From Acetobacter oryzifermentans (GTDB lineage Bacteria > Pseudomonadota > Alphaproteobacteria > Acetobacterales > Acetobacteraceae): a DNA stretch of 64,000 bases. The stretch is from positions 1,662,001 to 1,726,000 of the forward strand of contig NZ_CP011120.1 in assembly GCF_001628715.1 (NCBI RefSeq), given 5' to 3'. The translations under genes and the position numbers were made by a program. The notes beneath the pieces were generated by a model. It was given only the letters and a program-made list of their open reading frames with translations. It did no database searches and was not told the origin of the DNA. Positions 26,328 through 35,247 of this stretch are shown in pieces (position 1 is the stretch's first letter; the number at the start of each line of letters is the position of its first letter).

Positions 26328-28688
26328 ATGAAAAAGTTCCTGATCCTGAGCACAGTTTGTATATTTGCTCAAAACACCGCAACCATAGCCAAAGCGAGCA
26401 GCAACCCGGATAAACACAAAAACCACGCTCCCCTTGCTGCAAAAAAAACGGCTAAATTGCCGAAAGCCAAGGATGAGAACGTCGACGTCGTCTCGCGCAA
26501 AACAGCAGGCGGCGGAATGATGGTAAAACACACATCTGCCAAAACGATAAGCTCACTTTCCCATAGCTATATCGAGATGCAGTCTCCTACTTCCACAATC
26601 GAATCACTGATCCAAACAGTGCCTGGCGTGGTTTCTGCCAGTGAAGGGCCTCTTACAACCTCCTTTTCCACCATTCATATTCGCGGGATGGCGCAAGCAG
26701 AAATTGGTGTCACGCTTGAAGGTATGCCAGCAGCCAACCCCTTTACATACAGCACCTATACCCCTTCTCTCGTTGATAGTGAGAATATGGGCCAAGTGAA
26801 TGTGATGCAGGGCTCGGTGGATATTAATTCCCCCACCTACAACGCAACGGGGGCTGAGGTTTCTGCAACATTACGCCACCCGATGGACCACCAAAATGTG
26901 CATGTTGCGGCCTCTGGCGGCTCCTACGGCACGAACAAAGACTTTATCCGCTACGATAGCGGAGAAATCGGACACTCCGGCGTGCGGGGCTTTGTTTCTG
27001 GTTCCTATGCCCGCAGTGATATGTGGCGTGGTGCTGGTGACATTCGCAAGTGGCACGTAGATGCAGCACTTACAAAAAGCTGGGCTCCCGGTAGCCATTC
27101 AGAAGCTATTTTTGGTTTTACAGATGCCGCACAAGGTGAATGGCTTTATCCATCCTTGGCGAATTGGAAAACCTACGGAACCAAATATGGCCTGAACAAC
27201 CAGTATTATAATGGTGATACACACTACGTTGGGCTGAACGGCAAAAATACTGGGGCTATTTACGGTACATTAAAAAATCATTTCAGCTTTGGGCATGGGT
27301 TAAGCTTAGACGCACAAGCCTATTCTGTTGAATTTCATGGACCTTATTATTACGGCGAAACCGTGCCTGTCTCCAATGGTTATGCTGGCGCGGAAAAATA
27401 CGCACATCTTGACGATTATAAAAACCTACCTGGATATGACCCATCAGTTAGCAAATTAACGTCTGTTGAAGTTTCAGATTGGTATACAATTTCTTCCGGT
27501 TTAACCCTTACCGGACATTGGAAGCATAAATTCAATACACTTAACTTTACCTATTGGTATTCTTACGCTCAGGAAGCCGCCACCCAGAAGTTTTATCCTG
27601 TAAATGGCAGTGGGCATTGGAACTCTAATGGTGCCCCCCTTACAGCTAACGGCGGACTGCTTATTAACCAAGATAATGAAAACGCCTTACAGCAGTTGAA
27701 TAGCTTTGCTGTGGACGATAAAATGTCGTTCCTGCATGACCGCCTGACTATTGATGGTGGTATTAGAATGGTGATGGCAAACCGCCAATACACTCAGGAC
27801 CTGCCGGGCGTAACGGCAAGCAAATCCATTAAAAATGTGTTTGTTCCCTCTCCTCAGGTGCTTATCAATTACCGCTTCAATCCCAACCATCAGATCTATG
27901 TTAACGGCACAACTGGTTACCACCTTCCTGCAGGGTTAAGTTCACAGCTTGCATCCTACAGCTATAACACTGGCAAGGCGACATCGCTCCCGATGTCCGA
28001 TTACAAGCCAGAATATATGATTACAGAAGAAATAGGGTATCGCTATAGTGGCCTCTTTATGGCTAACCTTGCAGGCTTTCATTATAACGTAACGAACCAT
28101 CAGGTTTCGGCCATAAGCTATCAACCGGGATCAACATCAACAATTTCACAGTTAATCAACGCCGGTGGTCTGGAAGCTTACGGTATTCAGGCAGAACTTG
28201 CCACGCGCCCCTGGCACAATGTAAGCGCTTACGCATCTGGCCAGTATATGCACACTAAAAATGGAAACAATATTGCTTATGCAGGAGATTATCTTGCAAC
28301 CAAAGGCAAGCAAGAAGTCGGTGCTCCACAATTTTCTGGTTCTCTGGGCCTGACCTATAATGATGGCAAATGGTTTGGCAACTTTACGCTGCAATATACT
28401 GGTGCCCAATACGCCACACTCATGAATGATCAGAGTATTCCCGGTTACGTTACGGCCAACCTTGGCTTTGGCAGGCGCTTGCCGCAAATTGGCCACGTCT
28501 CTCCTAAAATCAAGCTGAACCTCGTTAACCTTGGGGACAACCATTATCTGTCTTCAATGTATGGCTATACAACAAACGCCAAAACACAGCATGGTGTGCT
28601 TACGGGCAAAAGCCTTTCTGGCTCACAGCCTACTTACGTTATTGGTTCCCCATTTGTGGTAACTGCCACCCTTTCTGCTGATTTTTAA
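26328..28688 (+). CDS. TonB-dependent outer-membrane receptor
   Basis: 786 residues. A signal peptide (cleaved near KASS) is followed by a possible TonB box (ENVDVVSRK), a plug domain (IESLIQTVPGVVSA, IHIRGMAQAEIGVTLEGMPAA, VMQGSVDINSPTYNATGAEV) and a 22-strand barrel that ends in phenylalanine (VTATLSADF). It transports a ligand across the outer membrane using TonB energy; the substrate is not visible. It is divergent from the padR operon and no clear Fur box lies in its upstream gap, so it might be co-controlled by the PadR operator region. Confidence 0.9.
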   Translation: MKKFLILSTVCIFAQNTATIAKASSNPDKHKNHAPLAAKKTAKLPKAKDENVDVVSRKTAGGGMMVKHTSAKTISSLSHSYIEMQSPTSTIESLIQTVPGVVSASEGPLTTSFSTIHIRGMAQAEIGVTLEGMPAANPFTYSTYTPSLVDSENMGQVNVMQGSVDINSPTYNATGAEVSATLRHPMDHQNVHVAASGGSYGTNKDFIRYDSGEIGHSGVRGFVSGSYARSDMWRGAGDIRKWHVDAALTKSWAPGSHSEAIFGFTDAAQGEWLYPSLANWKTYGTKYGLNNQYYNGDTHYVGLNGKNTGAIYGTLKNHFSFGHGLSLDAQAYSVEFHGPYYYGETVPVSNGYAGAEKYAHLDDYKNLPGYDPSVSKLTSVEVSDWYTISSGLTLTGHWKHKFNTLNFTYWYSYAQEAATQKFYPVNGSGHWNSNGAPLTANGGLLINQDNENALQQLNSFAVDDKMSFLHDRLTIDGGIRMVMANRQYTQDLPGVTASKSIKNVFVPSPQVLINYRFNPNHQIYVNGTTGYHLPAGLSSQLASYSYNTGKATSLPMSDYKPEYMITEEIGYRYSGLFMANLAGFHYNVTNHQVSAISYQPGSTSTISQLINAGGLEAYGIQAELATRPWHNVSAYASGQYMHTKNGNNIAYAGDYLATKGKQEVGAPQFSGSLGLTYNDGKWFGNFTLQYTGAQYATLMNDQSIPGYVTANLGFGRRLPQIGHVSPKIKLNLVNLGDNHYLSSMYGYTTNAKTQHGVLTGKSLSGSQPTYVIGSPFVVTATLSADF

Positions 28689-28715
28689 TTTTGCACATTA
28701 TCAGGATATTAAGTC

Positions 28716-28752
28716 GTTCTGTGTTCTGCTTCTTAAAAGCAGTGCACAGAAC
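28716..28752. other. Imperfect hairpin between the convergent TonB receptor and radical SAM genes
   Basis: GTTCTGTG (28716-28723) pairs with CACAGAAC (28745-28752) and an inner CTGCTT with AAGCAG, separated by a 2x2 internal loop. It lies 28 bp beyond the receptor stop. It has no convincing T tract, so it may be a weak bidirectional terminator. Confidence 0.35.
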
Positions 28753-28861
28753 CACTATAGAACACCCAATAGTTTGATACCGCAGAACACACAGCGTAAT
28801 GCTCCAAAAAGCACATCCACAGTGCACCTAACCACAAGCCTTATGAGAAGACCCTTTTAAG

Positions 28862-30469
28862 TTATGCAGGCAAAAGTGCTGCCGCAGCCGTTGGCGAAAC
28901 CTGCACTGGTGGAGCATGCCAGCGCCCCTCGTCTACATTCTGAATTTCCCTATCAATCTCACGCACCACCTGCCGTGAAAATGGGCCGAGATGTAAATAA
29001 AGTGCACTCGTCATAACCACATAAGGTATTGCCTTTGGGTTATGCAGGGCACAATCAATCATCATACGCCAGAATTGTTTGGCTGTTCCTGGGCCAGCAC
29101 GGTGAATACGGAAAAGCAAACGTGCAAAACTGCGCAAATCACCCCGTATCATTTTATGGGCGCGCTCACGCTTAAGCATCCGGCCCATCCGTCGAACACG
29201 CCCAAAATATGCAACTGGATTGTAAATTTCTGCCAGAACGGTTCTGTAATCATTCAACACATCGCGGCGCGGGCGGTTTGTTTCAAAATTCAGCCCCGCT
29301 GTGCACTGATCTCCAGATTGCGTCTGCTCGCCCCCAGAAAACAAGCGCCCCTCGGCTAGCAGGCGGCGCGTAAGCTGTGTTGTTGGCAGGGCATAAAGTA
29401 ACCCAACCATGCAAACCGGAATGGAAGTATCTTCAATACATTCTACCATCCCTGCTGCAACACTGCTTTTTTCGCTATCAAAGCCAACAATAAAGCCAGC
29501 GTTTACAAAAATACCAGCCTCATGAATTTTGGTAATACTTTCTTGCAAGCTGCGCCGAGTATTCTGTTTTTTCTGCGTCATCACCAGCGTATCTGTATCC
29601 GGGCTTTCAATCCCGATGAATACAGCAAAGAAATTTGTTTCTGCCAGACTGCGCAGCAAATCCGTATCATCTGCAAGGTTGATGGATGCTTCGGTTGAAA
29701 ACTCAAATGGAAATTTCTTTTTATTCTGCCAGAGTTTCAAATCCGGCAAGAACTTCTTAAGCGCTTTTTTGTTACCAATCAGATTATCATCAACAAAATC
29801 CACATGCCCCCGATAACCAAGAGCATACAATGCATCCAGCTCTGCAATAACCTGCGCGTTTGTTTTGGTTCGCGGTACACGGCCATAAAGCTCAATAATA
29901 TCGCAGAACTCGCAGCTAAACGGACATCCACGTGAAAACTGAATACCTACATGCAAATACTGATCCAGCTTTAACAGATCAAAACGCGGCAAAGGGCTTT
30001 TTGTAACGTCCGTTTTCCCCATCGGGGCCTTAAAGACGCCCTGCGTGTCCCCCCTCCGCCAAGCTGTTATGAAATCAATCATGATTTCTTCAGCTTCACC
30101 CAGCACCTGAAAATTTGCCGCGCTATACAAATCTGGGCTGGATGTCACATCCGGCCCACCAACCACCACTGGTTTATTGCTGATGCGGCACATTTCCATA
30201 ATGCGCAGAGCGTCATTTCTTTGGGGAAGCATTCCGCCGGTCATCACCATATCGGCCCAAACGAAATCCTCATCTGTCAGAAGCTCGGTGTTCCGGTTCA
30301 CCAATTTAACCTCCCAGTGTTTGGGAAGCAACGCAGCAACCGTAATCAAACCAAGCGGAGCCGCCGGATAGCGCGCCCCAGCCAGATCACAGGCCTCTTT
30401 GTAATTCCAGAACGAACTGGCATTAAAAAGTGGAAAGATCATCAAGACCTTGCAGCTATCGATCGTCAC
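28862..30469 (-). CDS. B12-binding domain radical SAM protein with DUF4070-type C-terminus
   Basis: 535 residues, starting at a GTG (30467-30469) with AAGGA about 8 bases upstream. The N-terminal cobalamin-binding domain contains ARYPAAPLGLITVAALLP and VVVGGPDVTS. The radical SAM core has the cysteine motif SRGCPFSCEFCDIIELYGR, then VDFVDDNLIGNKKALKKFL and FFAVFIGIESPD. The C-terminal 120 residues are basic and helical (DUF4070-like). The family includes the hopanoid C-2 methylase HpnP, but many members have no known substrate. Acetic acid bacteria make abundant hopanoids, so a lipid methylation role is a guess only. The protein has no operon partner here. A long hairpin covers its ribosome binding site. 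Confidence 0.85.
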   Translation of the reverse strand: MTIDSCKVLMIFPLFNASSFWNYKEACDLAGARYPAAPLGLITVAALLPKHWEVKLVNRNTELLTDEDFVWADMVMTGGMLPQRNDALRIMEMCRISNKPVVVGGPDVTSSPDLYSAANFQVLGEAEEIMIDFITAWRRGDTQGVFKAPMGKTDVTKSPLPRFDLLKLDQYLHVGIQFSRGCPFSCEFCDIIELYGRVPRTKTNAQVIAELDALYALGYRGHVDFVDDNLIGNKKALKKFLPDLKLWQNKKKFPFEFSTEASINLADDTDLLRSLAETNFFAVFIGIESPDTDTLVMTQKKQNTRRSLQESITKIHEAGIFVNAGFIVGFDSEKSSVAAGMVECIEDTSIPVCMVGLLYALPTTQLTRRLLAEGRLFSGGEQTQSGDQCTAGLNFETNRPRRDVLNDYRTVLAEIYNPVAYFGRVRRMGRMLKRERAHKMIRGDLRSFARLLFRIHRAGPGTAKQFWRMMIDCALHNPKAIPYVVMTSALYLHLGPFSRQVVREIDREIQNVDEGRWHAPPVQVSPTAAAALLPA

Positions 30470-30470
30470 G

Positions 30471-30521
30471 GAGATATCCTTTGATTGAACAGCTGATCAC
30501 AATCAAAGCGGACGATATCTC
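30471..30521 (-). promoter_or_regulatory. Hairpin that sequesters the ribosome binding site of the radical SAM gene
   Basis: On the minus strand GAGATATC pairs with GATATCTC and CTTTGATTG with CAATCAAAG, giving a 17-bp stem interrupted by a 5-base bulge and closed by a 12-base loop (plus coordinates 30471-30487 and 30500-30521). The AAAGGA ribosome site lies in the 3' arm and the GTG start immediately follows. This geometry suggests translational control. No known cobalamin or SAM riboswitch consensus was recognised. Confidence 0.55.
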
Positions 30522-30720
30522 GCTCTCTTCGACGGCGCGCAGCCCCCTGCAGGGCTTGGTTTCCTATCGAGGGTAAATGCTCTGGACACCTTCCATATGG
30601 GCGTCGTATCTGAGAGCTGGGGGTAGCAAGAGCCAGCAAAAGGTCATTTCATGACCTTTCATCTGAGTGAATTCTGCTTATACGCTCAAGAACGCATGTA
30701 TTGCAAATCAATCACTATCC
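30522..30720. other. Upstream region of the radical SAM gene without a gene
   Basis: This is the remainder of the 340-bp gap between the radical SAM start and the DUF4142 stop. It includes a short hairpin AAAGGTCA / TGACCTTT around 30639-30660. No open frame with a ribosome site was seen. Confidence 0.4.
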
Positions 30721-30762
30721 TAGAAGAAAAAGACATACCAAGGTGCTTATCACCTCGGTATG
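30721..30762 (-). terminator. Probable terminator of the DUF4142 gene
   Basis: An 11-bp stem with one mismatch, CATACCAAGGTG / CACCTCGGTATG (30734-30745, 30751-30762), is followed on the minus strand by TCTTTTTCTTCT. It lies about 50 bp past the DUF4142 stop. Confidence 0.7.
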
Positions 30763-30813
30763 AAATTTCCAGCCAGAACGCTGGTACTCTACAACTCACA
30801 TAAAAATACAAAT

Positions 30814-31335
30814 TTACTGAGGCAAGTTCTTTGCCAGTCTCAGATGCTCTTCAAGCGTTGGCACAGTGCTTGCGGCCCACTTTTTCAAGGCAGGATTATC
30901 CCCATTTTTTGCATAACGCTGGAAAAGTGAGAGAGCATTTTCATGCGCCGTTATCTGATCTTGCCTATACTGCCGCACGAAACTTTCACCATGCAGGCCG
31001 TGGAGCGTATCAAGCTTTTTTTGGCTTGATTCATCAACGTCAACCGGAAGCATATTGTTTATGTTGTTATCACTTACAATCTGCTTCAGTTCTGCTGATG
31101 TCTTATGATGATCTTCTATCATTTTAGATGCAAAATCTTTAAGAGAAGGTTCTGAAAGTGCCTGTTGGCTGGATTGAATCTCGAAAAGATCGCTCCATAC
31201 AGCACCTTGAATAAAATCATCCGTTTTAGGGGCTATACCCATTGCAGAATTTATGCCGGTTCGTTCTGGTAAAGATTCTGCAAATGCTGGCGCAGCAACA
31301 CACAAAGCCGCAACAAGAAAGTACGTCTTTTTCAT
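30814..31335 (-). CDS. DUF4142 periplasmic protein
   Basis: 173 residues with a clear signal peptide (AAPAFAES). The mature part is a ferritin-like four-helix DUF4142 domain: SDLFEIQSSQQALSEPSLKD, FASKMIEDHHKTSAEL and the C-terminal TVPTLEEHLRLAKNL. Members are periplasmic, of unknown function, and often stress-linked. It has its own terminator and stands alone between two unrelated genes. Confidence 0.85.
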   Translation of the reverse strand: MKKTYFLVAALCVAAPAFAESLPERTGINSAMGIAPKTDDFIQGAVWSDLFEIQSSQQALSEPSLKDFASKMIEDHHKTSAELKQIVSDNNINNMLPVDVDESSQKKLDTLHGLHGESFVRQYRQDQITAHENALSLFQRYAKNGDNPALKKWAASTVPTLEEHLRLAKNLPQ

Positions 31336-31549
31336 GAGTATTGTCCTTTTGAAAGCAGTAATTTCTTGAAAAAAGATACATCCGCAAAGTACGCACTATG
31401 TTGAACGGCGCCCTTTACTAAAGGTTTCACGCAATCAAAAAACAGTTCTGCTATTGAATAATTTTTATTTACAAAAAACTTTTAAAAATTCTGGAACTCC
31501 CTTTATTAGAAAAAGTTTATGTCCCATGCAGTAATAAATCGCATTCACC

Positions 31550-31595
31550 CATAAATAAAGCCGGATGCTGCACTGTCTATTGAGCAACATCCGGC
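31550..31595 (-). terminator. Rho-independent terminator of the TonB siderophore receptor gene
   Basis: A 12-bp stem with one mismatch, GCCGGATGCTGC / GCAACATCCGGC (31560-31571, 31584-31595), is followed on the minus strand by TTTATTTATGGG. It lies 33 bp beyond the receptor stop. Confidence 0.75.
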
Positions 31596-31627
31596 AAAAA
31601 ATGGTATTATTTTCTCATCTACCGTTA

Positions 31628-33916
31628 TCAGAGATCAGCACTTACAGAAAACTTAAATGTTTGCGGATCCCCCATAACCAGATCGCTCTGATAAACAGAA
31701 GCCCAATACCGTTGGTTTCCAACGTTATCGACTTCAAACCGTGCCGTAAGGGGCTTGTTATGAACCAAAAAGGTATAACGTGCCCCCAGATCAAACCGAG
31801 ACCATGCAGGCAGGTGGGCTGAATTGACGTTATTGAACTGCTGCTTGCCAGTACTAACAACTCGGCCAACAAGCGTTAGCCCTTTTACGAAGGGCACATC
31901 ATATTCCAGATTTCCGTTAATTGTATAGTTTGGAACACCAATAACGGTCTTGCCATTATATTCACCTCCGGCTGTATGCACCTGTTTGGCATCAATCAGC
32001 GTAAGGCCTCCGTTAAACCGCAACCCACGCAGGATTTCTCCATTAAATGTCAGTTCCATACCCCGGTTTCTCTGCTTGCCGCTTTGGGTATAGATAGATT
32101 CACCCGTATCTCCGTAAGGTTCTGTCATACCATACGGCATGGATGTCTGGAAAAATGCGACACCGGCAGAAAAACGCCCCACGTCGTACTTGGCACCAAC
32201 CTCGTACTGCGTGCTCTGATACGGCGCAAAGGTTTGCCCTGCATTTACATAGGTAGAACCAACAGTGGTGCCAGCAGAAAGCCCCTGAATACGGTTGAAA
32301 TACAACGCAACATTCTTAACCGGGTGCACTACAAGGCCGATAACAGGCGAAAAAGCTGAAGCATTATAATGCGAAAGCAGACTTCCGCTCCCGTAATTAT
32401 AAGAATCTGATAGGATATCCTGATACCGGAAGCCACCTGTCAACGCGATACGGTCATGCCAGAATGTCATCGTATCAGACAAAAACAAGCTATAGAGTTT
32501 GTTCCATGAAACGCGCCCTGGGTTGCGCAAATTGCCTCCGGCAAACGTCTCATTGGGCGTAAACTGAGTTGGGTGATAAATATTCCCGGACTCCCCTACC
32601 AGACTCATAGCATAAGCTGCGTCTGATTCTTCCCAGATTGCAGAACCACCCGCATTGATTTCATGCTTGATAAAGCCTGTATTTACATGGGCACGCACCC
32701 CAGCCTGCGTTGCCTCGTTCATAACATTATAAGCATCCGCCATAGCCCCCACAGAGCCATCCCCTGTACGAGAATTGCTTAGTGTGGTTGTGGCGTAATT
32801 ACCCATTTCGTTTCCACTTTGGGCACCAAACTTTGCGTAGGTGGTAATGTGCTCGCCAAAGTCATGTTCAATATTCAGCGTGCCAAACAGATAGGAGAGA
32901 TCTGTGTAAGCCCAGCGCTGCCCCCAGTTTTTGGAGGGAGAGGTAGCCTTTGGTGTAGGCATATCTGTTGCAAGGCTGGAAACAATAATGGCGCTACGCC
33001 CACCAAAAACCTGCTGTTTCTGGTAGTTCATATTCATATTGATGCGCGTATCATCATTATGCCAATCAAAGGAACCACCAAGGGCGATGTCATCATGCCG
33101 TTCTCCTTTGATAGGTGTTTCACCATCCATGCCAGCGGCATTGAAGCGGAAACCATAGGCGCGATCTTTACCAAACCGACGGCTTAAATCAAAAGCGCCA
33201 CCGCCCTGCCCGCTACTTGTATAATCACCTGTAACGCGGGTGATATCGGTAGATGCCGCACGTTTGGGAATAAGATTTACATTCCCGCCAATGGCAGAAC
33301 CGCCCGGCGCCGCACCGTTCAAAAATGCACTGGCGCCATTAAGAACCTGCACTGAATCATAGAGCTGAGGAGAAACAAGCTGGCGCGGTGTAACGCCATA
33401 CAAGCCATCAATCGCAATATCATCGCCATACAGGGTAAAACCACGTATCTGGAAAAGCTGGGCGTAATTACCATACCCCATAGTTGTGCGAACGGTTGGA
33501 TCATTCAGCAAAACATCACCAAGCGTTTGAGACTGCTGGTTCAAGATAAGGCTGGAATTATAGCTTCGTATATTAAACGGAACATCTAAGCCCTTTTTAT
33601 GCCCTAAAACCCCCAGATCTCCTCCATTCGTCACATACATACGGTTACTGCGCGATGCTTTAACAACCAGATCTTCTTGCTTGGCTGCAACTGTATCTGT
33701 TGTTTGCTTGTTTTGCCCCTGTATCGTTTTTTTTGTCTGGCCTGCACTCGGCTGTTTTGTATCCGAAAGAGGTGCATGAACTGGCTTATGTGACGGCTTG
33801 ATATCTTCTGCCTGCACATAACCAGGAAAAAAAACGCCTTCTGCAATGCCTGCAAGCAAGCTGGAAACACAAAGCGTATTCAAACAAAACACACGAAAAC
33901 TCATGGCAAGGCTCAC
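31628..33916 (-). CDS. TonB-dependent siderophore receptor (hydroxamate FhuE/FcuA-like)
   Basis: 762 residues. A signal peptide (near VQAEDI) is followed by a lysine/glutamine-rich linker and a possible TonB box (EDLVVKASRSN). The plug domain has LGDVLLNDPTVRTTMGYGN, FQIRGFTLYGDDIAIDGLYG and LNGASAFLNGAAPGGSAIGG. A barrel ends in TFKFSVSADL, with Leu instead of the usual terminal aromatic residue. The plug resembles ferrichrome/coprogen-type receptors, but ligand choice is inference. The upstream gap holds GCAACT-N7-AATTGC, a weak candidate Fur-type repeat. Confidence 0.9.
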   Translation of the reverse strand: MSLAMSFRVFCLNTLCVSSLLAGIAEGVFFPGYVQAEDIKPSHKPVHAPLSDTKQPSAGQTKKTIQGQNKQTTDTVAAKQEDLVVKASRSNRMYVTNGGDLGVLGHKKGLDVPFNIRSYNSSLILNQQSQTLGDVLLNDPTVRTTMGYGNYAQLFQIRGFTLYGDDIAIDGLYGVTPRQLVSPQLYDSVQVLNGASAFLNGAAPGGSAIGGNVNLIPKRAASTDITRVTGDYTSSGQGGGAFDLSRRFGKDRAYGFRFNAAGMDGETPIKGERHDDIALGGSFDWHNDDTRINMNMNYQKQQVFGGRSAIIVSSLATDMPTPKATSPSKNWGQRWAYTDLSYLFGTLNIEHDFGEHITTYAKFGAQSGNEMGNYATTTLSNSRTGDGSVGAMADAYNVMNEATQAGVRAHVNTGFIKHEINAGGSAIWEESDAAYAMSLVGESGNIYHPTQFTPNETFAGGNLRNPGRVSWNKLYSLFLSDTMTFWHDRIALTGGFRYQDILSDSYNYGSGSLLSHYNASAFSPVIGLVVHPVKNVALYFNRIQGLSAGTTVGSTYVNAGQTFAPYQSTQYEVGAKYDVGRFSAGVAFFQTSMPYGMTEPYGDTGESIYTQSGKQRNRGMELTFNGEILRGLRFNGGLTLIDAKQVHTAGGEYNGKTVIGVPNYTINGNLEYDVPFVKGLTLVGRVVSTGKQQFNNVNSAHLPAWSRFDLGARYTFLVHNKPLTARFEVDNVGNQRYWASVYQSDLVMGDPQTFKFSVSADL

Positions 33917-34029
33917 TGCATGGGAATAGCCTGCGCCTTATCTAGCAACTAAGAATAAATTGCAAGTACGTAATCCCATGAGTTTCCGCTGGATCCTCCG
34001 CAAGACACGCAACACCCCATAGAATCAGA

Positions 34030-34055
34030 AAGGGGTAGGACAATGCCTACCCCTT
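34030..34055 (-). terminator. Hairpin downstream of the MscS gene
   Basis: A perfect 10-bp stem AAGGGGTAGG / CCTACCCCTT (34030-34039, 34046-34055) with a 6-base loop lies about 50 bp past the MscS stop. The minus-strand tail TTTCTGATTC is only weakly T-rich. Confidence 0.6.
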
Positions 34056-34103
34056 CGCCTAAGCAGATGGCTCTTATTAAGCTCCTAACAAGAATACCCT
34101 GAA

Positions 34104-34916
34104 TTACGCGGCAGCTCGTGCAGTTACCCCCAAGCGATAACCTTCCCGCTGAAGCACCTTGATTGAATCCTCGGAATATTTTGCCACGAGGGAGGAAACA
34201 TCACCAGGAGCACACCAGAACCCCAGAGTAACCTGAATATTTGCAGGCTTGGGCAAAAAGGAAACCGAAGCAGCCGGGTCTTTCAGAACCTGCGGATCCT
34301 GCTCTGTCAGCCCCAGCAATAGTGTCCGCGCTTTATCGAGATCATCATTGTAATCAATCAGCAAACTGACCGAGCCCAGAAGCCGATCTGATTCCGAGCT
34401 GTTAATAACAATGTTGTTTGAGAGTGTTCCATTAGGAACGTAAATAATCTCGTGGTTTGCATCCAGCAGCACAGTGCGAAACATTTCGATTGATGTCACT
34501 GTGCCCGAGCTACCACCCGCAGTAATGGAATCCCCTACCTTGAAAGGACGGAAAAGCAGAATCAAAACACCGCCGGCAAAGTTCGCAAGGCTGCCTTGCA
34601 ATGCCATACCAACAGCCAAGCCCGCTGCACCCAACACCGCAACAAACGACGTTGTAGCAATGCCAACCATAGAAGCTACGCTGATGAGCAAAAGAGCTTT
34701 TAGGAACAGGCCAACAACACTTAGCAAAAAACCACGCAGTGTTGGTTCTATATGGCTGGCGGTCATCATCCGGCCCATTGCCCGCGTTACAGCGTTAACA
34801 ACTTTCCAGCCCACAAAAAGAACAATCAATGCCAGAACAAACTGGCTTGCATACCCTAACAATACAGGCAACAGCCCGCTTAATTGCGACCAAATTGAAT
34901 GAACCTGATTTTCCAT
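34104..34916 (-). CDS. mscS: Small-conductance mechanosensitive channel (MscS family)
   Basis: 270 residues from ATG 34916, with AGGGATG just upstream; an ATG at 34922 is also possible. Three N-terminal helices are followed by the pore-lining TM3 with the Gly/Ala pattern AVLGAAGLAVGMALQGSLAN, then the beta domain (FKVGDSITAGGSSGTVTSIEMF) and the C-terminal vestibule (VSLLIDYNDDLDKA). It is a short, MscS-like channel of inner membrane that opens under hypo-osmotic shock. It has no operon partner. Confidence 0.94.
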   Translation of the reverse strand: MENQVHSIWSQLSGLLPVLLGYASQFVLALIVLFVGWKVVNAVTRAMGRMMTASHIEPTLRGFLLSVVGLFLKALLLISVASMVGIATTSFVAVLGAAGLAVGMALQGSLANFAGGVLILLFRPFKVGDSITAGGSSGTVTSIEMFRTVLLDANHEIIYVPNGTLSNNIVINSSESDRLLGSVSLLIDYNDDLDKARTLLLGLTEQDPQVLKDPAASVSFLPKPANIQVTLGFWCAPGDVSSLVAKYSEDSIKVLQREGYRLGVTARAAA

Positions 34917-35247
34917 AATCATCCCTAAATCATATTTCGCGTGCGCCACACGACAGCATGCAACGCCCGCACCTTCCTGACATGGTAAGATATCTCACTG
35001 CTATCCGTCATCATTATGGCCTGACTAAAATTTACACACATTGTTGTAAATTCATTAACTATGCATCGCCACCACATTAGGAAGGCCGGGCCAAGCCATA
35101 CAGGCTTCTTGGCAAACAAATAGATAGCCGAGCGCGTATGCTTCCATCACGTTGAAAACATACGCATCTGTTAAGCACCAAAATCACATAACTGTGATAT
35201 TTATTTTATCATCATGAATACAGGAAAGGTATTCAAAACAATTATCA
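34917..35247. other. 330-bp gap between MscS and the PQQ sugar dehydrogenase
   Basis: No gene is supported. The notable element is the perfect inverted repeat ATCACA-TAAC-TGTGAT (35183-35198), 50 bp beyond the dehydrogenase stop. It is too small for a confident terminator and could be a regulator site for mscS. Confidence 0.4.

Noticed and set aside
28862..30469. Calling the radical SAM protein hopanoid C-2 methylase HpnP
   Set aside because: The fold is shared, but the N-terminal sequence differs from what I remember of HpnP, and no hopanoid genes are adjacent.
30522..30720. Cobalamin riboswitch upstream of the B12-type radical SAM gene
   Set aside because: The conserved B12-box and surrounding helices were looked for and not found; only the simple start-site hairpin is supported.
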